A stretch of DNA of 64,000 nt from NCBI GenBank assembly GCA_029781865.1, contig JAKOVW010000079.1, positions 124,001 to 188,000 of the forward strand, given 5' to 3'. Source of the DNA: Bacteroidota bacterium. GTDB lineage: Bacteria > Bacteroidota > Bacteroidia > Chitinophagales > Saprospiraceae. Under the pieces are notes generated by a model that saw only the letters and a list, made by a program, of their open reading frames with translations, was not told the origin of the DNA and did no database searches. Made by a program: the position numbers and the translations under genes. Positions within the stretch are counted from its first letter, which is position 1, and each line of letters opens with the position of its first letter. Below, piece after piece: positions 26,373 to 34,496 of the stretch.

Positions 26373-28049
26373 TTAATTATTTTCCTTTTCTTTGACTTTC
26401 ACCCAGGCGTCTTTCAAAGTAACTGTTCGGTTAAAAATCAACTGTTCAGGTGCCGAATCCAAATCTGGAGTAAAATAAGCATTTCTGATAAATTGATAAT
26501 ATTCTCCTGGTTTTGAATCCTTCAATGAAGGTTCCAAATAAGCATTTTTGATTTCGAGGGAATGCTTATTGATATACTCCTTAAAATCGGAATCCTGATT
26601 ATCCGGATCCGGAACACTAAATAACCGGTCGTATAATCTTAATTCACCCCGAATGGCCTGGCTTGCTTCAACCCAGTGAATAGTTGATTTCACTTTCAAA
26701 TTGGTCTTATCTTCTCCGCTTTTGCTTTCAGGCAAATAACGACAATGAATTTCGAGAATACTCCCCTCTTCATTTTTAATGACTTCATTACATTCAATGA
26801 TATAGGCGCCTTTCAATCTAACCATACCATTCCTCGTAAGTCTGAAAAATTTTTTGGAAGGGATTTCCATAAAATCATCCTGTTCGATGTATAAAACAGA
26901 CCCAAACGGAACTTGTCTGCTTCCTCCATTTGGATCTTCCGGATTGTTTTCAATAGCCAGGTATTCAATTTGGTCAGGATAATTCGTTATGATGAGTTTT
27001 AATGGTTCCATTACTGCCATTACCCTTCTCGCTTTTTTATTTAAATCTTCACGAATCGAAAATTCCAATAATGCCAGATCAATTACATTATCCCTTTTTG
27101 CAACTCCGACTAAACTTGCAAAGTGACGAATGGAATCAGGAGTATATCCCCTTCTTCTGAAGCCTGAAATCGTAGGCATTCTTGGATCATCCCAACCTGA
27201 AACATAGTTTTCTTTTACCAGTTGCAATAATTTTCGCTTGCTCATAACGGTATAATTGAGATTCAATCTCGCAAACTCAATTTGCATGGATGGAAAGATA
27301 CCCAGCTCATCTATAAACCAATTGTACAAAGGTTTATGATTTTCAAATTCAAGGGTACAAATAGAATGTGTAATTCCTTCAATTGAATCACATTGTCCAT
27401 GTGCAAAGTCATACATTGGATATATGCACCATTTGTCACCGGTCCTGTGATGTGGTTTAAATAAGATCCGGTATAAAATAGGATCCCTGAGGTGCATGTT
27501 GGGAGAACTCATATCAATCTTAGCCCTTAACACCTTCTCGCCTTCCTTGAATTCTCCATTTTTCATTCTGGAAAATAAATCCAGATTTTGTTCGATCGTC
27601 CTGTTTCGAAATGGACTGTCCACCCCAGGTTCCATAGGGTTTTTTTTCATCAAAGCAATATCATCTGCTGAAGAATCATCTACATAAGCCTTCCCTTTTT
27701 TTATCAGTTTAACCGCAAACTGATACAACTGATCGAAATAATCAGAAGCAAAATACTCTCTGTCATCCCAGTCAAATCCCAGCCATTTTATATCATATTT
27801 GATCGACTCAACATATTCAGTTTCTTCGGTCACTGGGTTTGTATCGTCAAAGCGTAGATTGGTTTTGCCTTTATACTTTTTAGCCAGTCCAAAATTCAAA
27901 CAAATAGATTTGGCATGCCCAATGTGAAGATAACCGTTGGGTTCTGGTGGAAACCGGGTATGAATTCTACCTCCATGTTTTCCATTGCGGATATCCTCTT
28001 CTATAATTTCTTCTATAAAATTCAAACTCTTGTTTACTTCTTCATTCAT
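26373..28049 (-). CDS. glnS: Glutaminyl-tRNA synthetase
   Basis: GlnS charges tRNA-Gln directly, so this organism need not rely on the amidotransferase route for glutamine. The 558-residue class I enzyme has PPEPNGYLHIGH with HIGH at 42-45, the second ATP motif VMSKRK near 268, and the C-terminal anticodon-binding beta-barrels. I use the ATG at 28049; an in-frame TTG three codons earlier (28058) would start two bases after the argS stop. It lies between argS and pyrR with tiny gaps. Confidence 0.96.
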   Translation of the reverse strand: MNEEVNKSLNFIEEIIEEDIRNGKHGGRIHTRFPPEPNGYLHIGHAKSICLNFGLAKKYKGKTNLRFDDTNPVTEETEYVESIKYDIKWLGFDWDDREYFASDYFDQLYQFAVKLIKKGKAYVDDSSADDIALMKKNPMEPGVDSPFRNRTIEQNLDLFSRMKNGEFKEGEKVLRAKIDMSSPNMHLRDPILYRILFKPHHRTGDKWCIYPMYDFAHGQCDSIEGITHSICTLEFENHKPLYNWFIDELGIFPSMQIEFARLNLNYTVMSKRKLLQLVKENYVSGWDDPRMPTISGFRRRGYTPDSIRHFASLVGVAKRDNVIDLALLEFSIREDLNKKARRVMAVMEPLKLIITNYPDQIEYLAIENNPEDPNGGSRQVPFGSVLYIEQDDFMEIPSKKFFRLTRNGMVRLKGAYIIECNEVIKNEEGSILEIHCRYLPESKSGEDKTNLKVKSTIHWVEASQAIRGELRLYDRLFSVPDPDNQDSDFKEYINKHSLEIKNAYLEPSLKDSKPGEYYQFIRNAYFTPDLDSAPEQLIFNRTVTLKDAWVKVKEKENN

Positions 28050-28059
28050 GCGTTTCAAT

Positions 28060-29892
28060 TTACATTCTTTCAGGCATACTGATTCCTAAACAATCCATTC
28101 CATGAAACAATACCCTGGAAATATTTCCACAAAGCAGCAATCTCCATTGCGTTAAATTTTCTGTTTCTGCTTTTAATATTCGGAAATCATGATAATACTT
28201 ATGAAAATCCTTAGCCAGTGTGTACAAATAATTTGCAAGATGTGAGGGGTCTAAGGTTTTAGCACTATCCATAAGCACATCGGGATAATAAAGCAATTGC
28301 TTTATTAAATTTCGTTCTTCAATTGCAATTTGCTCAGGAACTACCTGTTTATTTTTACATTCTGATTTCCGGAGAATCGATTTTATTCTCACATAAGCAT
28401 TGACAATGTATGGGCCTGTGTGTCCCTGCATATCTACCGATTCCTTAGGATTGAATATCATTCTTTTCTTTGCGGAAACTTTGAGAATAAAATATTTCAA
28501 TGCAGCCATGCCGATCTTTGAGCATATACTCAATTGTTCAGCTTCCGTTAACGCTGCGATCTCTCCTCTTTCTACGGCAGTTTTAGTGGCTTCTGAAATT
28601 ACTTCTCCAATTAAATCATCGGCATCAACGACGGTTCCTTCCCTCGATTTCATTTTGCCTTCAGGAAGATCTACCATTCCATAAGCTAAATGAAATAATC
28701 CCTGGGCATAAGGCTCTTTTAGTCTTTTTAAAATTTCAAACAAAACTTTAAAATGATATTCTTGCTCATCTGCTACTACATAAATATATTGATCTGCAGC
28801 ATGTTTTTGATGCCTCAATCTGGCTGTGCCAAGGTCTTGTGTTATGTATACGGAAGTGCCGTCACTTCTCAATATTATTTTTTTATCCAGATGAATATCT
28901 TCGAGATCTATCCAAACGGATCCATCTTCCATTTTATAAAATACCTTGTTGTCCAATCCGGACTGTACGATATCTTTTCCTAATAAATAAGTCTGGGATT
29001 CATAATAATAGTGATCAAAACTAACTCCAAGTTTTTGAAAGGTTTTATCAAATCCTTCATATACCCATGAATTCATTTTTTTCCACAAGGATATCGTTTC
29101 AGGATCGTTACGCTCCCAGGCCAACAGCATGTCACGAACTTCCTTGCCCAGAATGCTGTATTTATTAAAATATTCATTCTTGTATTTTTTGAAAAATGAA
29201 TCTCTGGTATCCTCTTCTTTATTATTCTGATTGAAGATCTGATTGGCAATTTCACCCGATTGCCATGCGTCGTATTCTTCCTTAAATTTCGTTTCAAACA
29301 GCACATAGTATTCGCCGACAAAATGATCCGCTTTAATTCCGGCTTGTTCTGGGGTCAAACCGTTTGAATACTTTAACCATGCAAGCATGCTTTTGCAGAT
29401 GGCTACACCACGGTCATTTACAATCTGACTTGTTTCTACCTGATGTCCTAAAGATTTAAATATTTTATAGATGGACCATCCCAATAAAATATTTCTGATA
29501 TGACCGAGATGGAGCGGTTTATTAGTATTGGGTGAACAATATTCGATCAGGTACTTTTTGGGCTCTGTATTCAATTTAATACGTACCTCTAATGCATCGT
29601 GATTAAATAAATAATTTTGCTGAATCCAAAATTCATCGGTCAATGAAAAATTGAAAAATCCTTTGACGATGGAATACGACTTGATTTTATTACCAGTAAT
29701 AAGTTGTTCACCTAATTCATTGCCGATCTGAAGAGGACTCAAACTGAGTTTCTTAACCCACGGAAACAGAACGAAGGTGTAATCTTCATTAAATTCTCCA
29801 GAACAAAAGGTTACCGGAAACTCTTCAACCGTTCCGGTATATTTGTAAACAGAGTAAAATGATTCTTTAAATAGATTTGAAAGATGTTTCAT
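28060..29892 (-). CDS. argS: Arginyl-tRNA synthetase
   Basis: ArgS charges tRNA-Arg. The 610-residue class I enzyme has the N-terminal additional domain for the tRNA D-loop (about 1-105), the ATP motif HLGH in CSPNTNKPLHLGH, the KMSKS-like loop as KMKSREG, and the alpha-helical DALR anticodon domain ending in a characteristic methionine-rich C-terminus (GISMPERM). I use the ATG at 29890-29892; a longer in-frame start would overlap rsmD and lacks family similarity. The altered KMSKS is common among ArgS proteins. Confidence 0.95.
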   Translation of the reverse strand: MKHLSNLFKESFYSVYKYTGTVEEFPVTFCSGEFNEDYTFVLFPWVKKLSLSPLQIGNELGEQLITGNKIKSYSIVKGFFNFSLTDEFWIQQNYLFNHDALEVRIKLNTEPKKYLIEYCSPNTNKPLHLGHIRNILLGWSIYKIFKSLGHQVETSQIVNDRGVAICKSMLAWLKYSNGLTPEQAGIKADHFVGEYYVLFETKFKEEYDAWQSGEIANQIFNQNNKEEDTRDSFFKKYKNEYFNKYSILGKEVRDMLLAWERNDPETISLWKKMNSWVYEGFDKTFQKLGVSFDHYYYESQTYLLGKDIVQSGLDNKVFYKMEDGSVWIDLEDIHLDKKIILRSDGTSVYITQDLGTARLRHQKHAADQYIYVVADEQEYHFKVLFEILKRLKEPYAQGLFHLAYGMVDLPEGKMKSREGTVVDADDLIGEVISEATKTAVERGEIAALTEAEQLSICSKIGMAALKYFILKVSAKKRMIFNPKESVDMQGHTGPYIVNAYVRIKSILRKSECKNKQVVPEQIAIEERNLIKQLLYYPDVLMDSAKTLDPSHLANYLYTLAKDFHKYYHDFRILKAETENLTQWRLLLCGNISRVLFHGMDCLGISMPERM

Positions 29893-29914
29893 TTCCGGAT
29901 ACAAAGATATGAAA

Positions 29915-30454
29915 CTAAACCTTAAAAAAGCTAAAAAAGGTTTGGCCATAATTCCTGGATTGCCAGTAATTTGGATGTTCCGTAAAGGAATGGTCCGGAT
30001 TGTGCTCTAAAACCAGCAACCCTTCCGGATTCAGAATTTGGGAATTCAGAATAAGGTCCGGGATTTCATCCAGTTTTTTTAATTGATAAGGAGGTCCTGC
30101 AAAAATATAATCAAACGTTTCAACTGAAGTCTGAACATACTTTTCATAATCAGAAAGTATCACATTTATTTTGTCCTCAATTTTGAATTCCTGTATGGTT
30201 TTTCGCACAAATTTTAAACAAGGCGCAAATTTATCAACATACACTGCTTTCGGGCAACCTCTCGAAATCATCTCATAGCAATGTGCCCCACTACCTCCGA
30301 ACAGATCAAGCATAGTCGTATTTTCAAAATCCAGTAAATTGGAAAGAATATTTAAGAGTGCTTCTCTGGCTATATCTGTTGTCGGTCTGGTTGGCCATTG
30401 ATCTGCCGGAGGATAAAATGTCCTGCCTCTCAAAAAACCCCCAGTAATTCTCAT
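29915..30454 (-). CDS. rsmD: RsmD-family 16S rRNA (guanine966-N2)-methyltransferase, atypical GPPY motif
   Basis: RsmD methylates G966 of 16S rRNA using S-adenosylmethionine. The 179-residue protein has the family start MRITGGFLRGR, the RPTTD segment, and the SAM-binding DLFGGSG near 63-69. The catalytic motif, normally DPPY or NPPY, reads GPPY at 120-123 (codon GGA). Replacement of the acidic or amide residue is unexpected and may lower activity. It overlaps the DUF3822 stop by one base (TAATG), a pairing conserved in Bacteroidota. Confidence 0.88.
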   Translation of the reverse strand: MRITGGFLRGRTFYPPADQWPTRPTTDIAREALLNILSNLLDFENTTMLDLFGGSGAHCYEMISRGCPKAVYVDKFAPCLKFVRKTIQEFKIEDKINVILSDYEKYVQTSVETFDYIFAGPPYQLKKLDEIPDLILNSQILNPEGLLVLEHNPDHSFTEHPNYWQSRNYGQTFFSFFKV

Positions 30455-31020
30455 TATTGAAAAATCGAATTAACCGGTAAGGCTTGATCAACGATCACAT
30501 TTGAAAAGTACACGGAAAGTAATCTTACAATTTGAGAATCTGTCTCAATTTCTCCGCATAGTATGATTTGATCTTCAGATCGGTTCAATTTTAAGTAATG
30601 AAAACAAGACTGAAAATAATATAACAAATCAATGGCAGTTTCAAAATTAAAGATTTGGGTAAATAAAAAATCAGAGATTCGTTTAACAATAAAAAAAGCA
30701 GTATTCCCTAAAATACATACATAAACGCTAGATCCATTATAGCCCAGATTCCGGTCACTTAACTCATGAATATATTCTGCAATGTGTGAAAGTACAGAAT
30801 CCTGATTCTGAATAGACTTAAGATCGGAATGGCGAATCAAAAAATGCACAAAAGCATCTCCGGTCCTGAGCTCCCTGGAGAGCAATTTAAACGCTGGTGT
30901 CTGAAAAAGAACCTGACCTGCCGGCAGGACATTTTTGCCTGAAGTAATGCAAAATTGCTTGGTGCAACTAATTGCCTTAGTTTGTGTTTTATAAAGCGAA
31001 TTTTCGAAAAAGGTTGGCAT
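30454..31020 (-). CDS. DUF3822-family protein, short at the N-terminus
   Basis: The C-terminal part strongly matches DUF3822, a family found next to rsmD in Bacteroidota: the stretch around L-Y-Y-F...L-C-G-E-I...Y-F-S-N-V is typical. Family members are usually near 260-280 residues, but this one has 188, and the first strand-rich ~80 residues appear absent. An in-frame TAA lies 12 bases before the ATG, and tsaD starts 70 bases away on the other strand, so no room remains for the missing part. The other frames upstream do not read as the missing segment. The function of the family is unknown, perhaps an actin-like ATPase fold. Confidence 0.65.
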   Translation of the reverse strand: MPTFFENSLYKTQTKAISCTKQFCITSGKNVLPAGQVLFQTPAFKLLSRELRTGDAFVHFLIRHSDLKSIQNQDSVLSHIAEYIHELSDRNLGYNGSSVYVCILGNTAFFIVKRISDFLFTQIFNFETAIDLLYYFQSCFHYLKLNRSEDQIILCGEIETDSQIVRLLSVYFSNVIVDQALPVNSIFQ

Positions 31021-31090
31021 TTGACAAGAAGATTATATACTTGCTCTTGCAATGATAATGAAATTCTAAATTTTTTTCAATTTATAAGCG

Positions 31091-32098
31091 TTGATACAGC
31101 CGATTTATATACTGGGAATCGAATCCTCATGCGATGATACATCCGTTTCTGTAGTAAAAGATGGAAAGGTATTATCAAATCTTACAATAAGTCAGTGGAT
31201 TCATAAAAAATATGGAGGCGTGGTTCCTGAAGCAGCATCCCGGCTTCATGTAGAATCAATTGTATCCCTTACGGAAGATGCTCTTTCTGCTTCAGGAATT
31301 GATAAATATAAGCTTACTGCGATTGCCGTTACCAAAGGTCCGGGTCTTATTGGATCCTTATTGGTTGGAATTACATTTGCCAAATCGCTTTCATTGAGTC
31401 TTCAGATTCCATTGATCGAGGTAAATCACCTGATGGCACATATAAATTCATTATTCATCGAAGAGTCAGCAGAATTTCCGCTCTTATGTATGACCGTTTC
31501 CGGGGGTCATACCCAGCTCGTTTACATGAAAAGCAATACAGAACTAGAAATTTTAGGCCAAACCATCGATGACGCTGCTGGTGAAGCTTTTGATAAGACT
31601 GGTAAATTGCTGGGATTGCCCTACCCTGCGGGTCCGGAGATGGATAAACGGGCTAAAAATGGATCTACCCGTTTTAAGTTTCCCATCGCACAGGTACCCG
31701 GCTTTAACTTTAGTTTTAGCGGATTAAAAACTTCCGTGCTTTATTTTTTGCGGGATTCAATTCGGAAAGAGCCTGATTTTATTGAAAATAATCTCAATGA
31801 CTTATGTGCTTCCATTCAGGATAATATTGTCGAGGCTTTACTTCAAAAATTAAAGGCCGCTGCATTAAAATATGAAGTCAGGTCAATTGGTATAGCCGGA
31901 GGTGTTTCCGCTAATTCACATTTTCGCGAGAAGCTGTTAACCTTAAGCGAATTATATTCCTGGAAATTATTAATACCCCGACTGAGCTATTGTACAGACA
32001 ATGGAGCAATGATTGCTATGTCCGGCTATTTTAAATTTTTAAAAAGTGAATTTACACAGGATGATTTCATGCCCCTGGCAAGGTATCCGCTTACTTAA
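31091..32098 (+). CDS. tsaD: tRNA N6-adenosine threonylcarbamoyltransferase TsaD
   Basis: TsaD transfers the threonylcarbamoyl group to A37 of ANN-decoding tRNAs, working with TsaB and TsaE. The 335-residue ASKHA-fold protein has the opening ILGIESSCDDTS, the metal-binding H113-x3-H117 (NHLMAH), and the SGGHTQL motif near 137. The only possible start is TTG at 31091: an in-frame TAA lies six bases upstream and the family motif begins seven residues in. It overlaps the mutS2 end by eight bases in convergent orientation. Confidence 0.96.
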   Translation: MIQPIYILGIESSCDDTSVSVVKDGKVLSNLTISQWIHKKYGGVVPEAASRLHVESIVSLTEDALSASGIDKYKLTAIAVTKGPGLIGSLLVGITFAKSLSLSLQIPLIEVNHLMAHINSLFIEESAEFPLLCMTVSGGHTQLVYMKSNTELEILGQTIDDAAGEAFDKTGKLLGLPYPAGPEMDKRAKNGSTRFKFPIAQVPGFNFSFSGLKTSVLYFLRDSIRKEPDFIENNLNDLCASIQDNIVEALLQKLKAAALKYEVRSIGIAGGVSANSHFREKLLTLSELYSWKLLIPRLSYCTDNGAMIAMSGYFKFLKSEFTQDDFMPLARYPLT

Positions 32099-34496
32099 AG
32101 GTTACCAAGGTTATTCCGGCACCTCCATCTTGTTCATCCGGATGAACAAATCGATCCACAAATTTATTTTTTCGCAAGGATTGATGTATTGCATTTCTAA
32201 GCACTCCGGTTCCTTTGCCATGAAGAATTTTAACTTCCTTTACGTTTGACATTATTGCTTTATCAAAATAATGATCTAAGGCCTTTAATGCATCCTGAGG
32301 TGTTTGTCCCCGTAGATCAATCGAGCTTGAAAGCGCTGAAACAGATTCTATCAGGTCAAATTGAATTTTTTGTTTTTTAGTACTTACCAGACTTTCCTTT
32401 ACTGGACTCAGTTCTGACTTATTTACTTTAATAGTGAAGTGTTCCGTAATCACTTTTGCCGTGCGCTCACCTATTTCAGTAACGGTGCCAATCATATTGT
32501 GGTGCATCAAATGCACCTTATCCCCTGTTTTTATTTCCTGTACCTGAATTCCTTTATTTAAAAGTTGATTGTATTCGTGACTCATTACATGCAGCTCACT
32601 TGCCAATTCCTTACTTTTTTTGATGATGTCTTCTTGTAACTGTTTGGCTTTAATTAAATCCAGTTTTTCTTTTATTTCGTTCAGGAGATGCTGCGTTTCC
32701 TGTTTAAGATAATTTTGTTGTTGATATTCCAGTTGCTTTGAATCCAGCTTTAACTTTAGCCTTTTAATTTCATATTGTTTCTGAATATTATCATAAGCTT
32801 TAATCAACTTATTCAATGAATTGATTTTAGCAAGATAATCATTATTCTTCGATTCCAGATTCGCCTTTTCTTCTTCCAATTTGGAGATCAATGCTTCCAT
32901 ATTAACCAGGTTTTTTCCTGCTTTATTTTTAGCATATTGTACAAGATGCTTTGGAAATTTTAATTTATTTGCGATATCCAGTGCATAAGAACTTCCGGGT
33001 TTGCCAACTTGTAATTGATATTTTGGCTCCATTTTTTGTTCATCGTAAACCATTGCACCATTTATCACACCTTTGGTTTTATGTGCAAACGCTTTGAGGT
33101 TTGCATAATGAGTTGTAATGATTCCGTATGCTCTTAGCTTTACCAATTCGGAAAGTACGCTTTCAGCGATGGCGCCGCCAATGATTGGTTCCGTCCCGCT
33201 TCCCAGTTCGTCAATTAATACCAGGGAATTTTCGTTTGCAGATTCGACCAGGATTTTCATATAAGAAAGCTTGGCAGAATAAGTACTCAATCCATCATCC
33301 AAAGATTGCCAATCTCCTATGTCAACCCAAATATCATGAAAAACGGGAAAAACGGAATTTTTTCCAACTGGGATTAAAAAACCTCTTTGAAGCATTAACT
33401 GCAGTAAACCGAAAGTTTTCAATACAATAGTTTTGCCGCCTGCATTGGGTCCTGATATGAGTAAAAGATGATTATCCGGCTGTAAATAAAAACTTAAGGG
33501 AACGGGCTTTTTATTTTCATCCTTGAATTTCAGATATAACAGTGGATGGAAAGCCTGTTCTATCTGAATTTTTTTATTAAAGGAAATAGCAGGTTTAATT
33601 CCATTGATTTTAACTGCAAACAAAGCTTTTGCCAAAAGGATATCAAAATCAACCAGGCAACCATAAGCTAAACCAAAATCAGATGAAAAACTCCGAAGTT
33701 TATTGGTCAGTTCGAGTAAAATTTTGGCCACCTCTCTTTTTTCTTCAATTTCAAGTGAAATCAATTCATTATTTAATTCCAAACAGACCTGAGGTTCAAT
33801 AAATATGCTTTTACCGCTATCTGATTCATCTACTATTATACCTGGAATTTTGCGTTTGTGTTCAGCAAGTACCCTGAAAACATACCTGCCATTTCGAATA
33901 GACTCTTCTCCTTCAGCCAGAAATCCCTTTGAGCGTATGGATTCCAATTCTATTTTGAATGTCCTGTGTATCGATTTTTCAAGACTCTTAATATCGTCTC
34001 TTATTTTTTTTAATTCAGCAGAAGCATGATCCATAATTTCGAAATGTTCATCAAAAATTAATTTGATGCACTTTAACGGAAATTTGAGATCAGGGAATTT
34101 TTTAATAAGCGAAATAAAATCCTGATACTCCGTTGGAATTTCTTTTGAAGGAATTGAAGTAACCTTAAGTGTATTATGGCAAAGCTTGTAAATTCGTTCA
34201 AAAGATTCAATGGATAAAGTGGATTGCTCAATAGATAGAAAATGAATTTCCCTACTTACATCTTCAAAGGCGTCTAATGTAAATCTGTTTCGGCTAAGAA
34301 ATTCCCTGATTTGCTCAATCAAATTAAGTTCAACCTCCGGGTTTTCTATTAAATCAGCATGAATTAAATTTAATATACCGGATTTAGCATCGGCAGAAAT
34401 TGCAAATTCCGATGCCAGATTCAGAATCTTATTGAACTCAAGTAAATATTGAGCCTGTGTAAATAATTTTGTATAGCTAGAGCTTCTTTTCTTCAT
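32091..34496 (-). CDS. mutS2: MutS2-type ATPase/endonuclease
   Basis: MutS2 proteins act in recombination control and, in some bacteria, in rescue of collided ribosomes; they do not do classical mismatch repair. The 801-residue protein lacks the mismatch-recognition domain. It has the core helical domain, the ATPase with Walker A GPNAGGKT at 349-356 and a DELGSGTEP Walker B segment, a coiled-coil clamp region (about 520-640), and a C-terminal Smr nuclease domain with DLRGQT and HGKGTG (759-764). Its start overlaps the tamB stop by 20 bases, implying coupled translation. Confidence 0.94.
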   Translation of the reverse strand: MKKRSSSYTKLFTQAQYLLEFNKILNLASEFAISADAKSGILNLIHADLIENPEVELNLIEQIREFLSRNRFTLDAFEDVSREIHFLSIEQSTLSIESFERIYKLCHNTLKVTSIPSKEIPTEYQDFISLIKKFPDLKFPLKCIKLIFDEHFEIMDHASAELKKIRDDIKSLEKSIHRTFKIELESIRSKGFLAEGEESIRNGRYVFRVLAEHKRKIPGIIVDESDSGKSIFIEPQVCLELNNELISLEIEEKREVAKILLELTNKLRSFSSDFGLAYGCLVDFDILLAKALFAVKINGIKPAISFNKKIQIEQAFHPLLYLKFKDENKKPVPLSFYLQPDNHLLLISGPNAGGKTIVLKTFGLLQLMLQRGFLIPVGKNSVFPVFHDIWVDIGDWQSLDDGLSTYSAKLSYMKILVESANENSLVLIDELGSGTEPIIGGAIAESVLSELVKLRAYGIITTHYANLKAFAHKTKGVINGAMVYDEQKMEPKYQLQVGKPGSSYALDIANKLKFPKHLVQYAKNKAGKNLVNMEALISKLEEEKANLESKNNDYLAKINSLNKLIKAYDNIQKQYEIKRLKLKLDSKQLEYQQQNYLKQETQHLLNEIKEKLDLIKAKQLQEDIIKKSKELASELHVMSHEYNQLLNKGIQVQEIKTGDKVHLMHHNMIGTVTEIGERTAKVITEHFTIKVNKSELSPVKESLVSTKKQKIQFDLIESVSALSSSIDLRGQTPQDALKALDHYFDKAIMSNVKEVKILHGKGTGVLRNAIHQSLRKNKFVDRFVHPDEQDGGAGITLVTFK

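Noticed and set aside
30837-31052. Small reading frame overlapping DUF3822 that might restore its missing N-terminus by a frameshift
   Set aside because: Its translation does not resemble the DUF3822 N-terminal strand pattern, and it would still be too short.
32091-34496. MutS2 together with the SWIM and GIY-YIG genes as a possible defence island
   Set aside because: The genes are spread over 25 kb among housekeeping genes, there is no helicase, toxin or restriction partner, and each has an ordinary family explanation.
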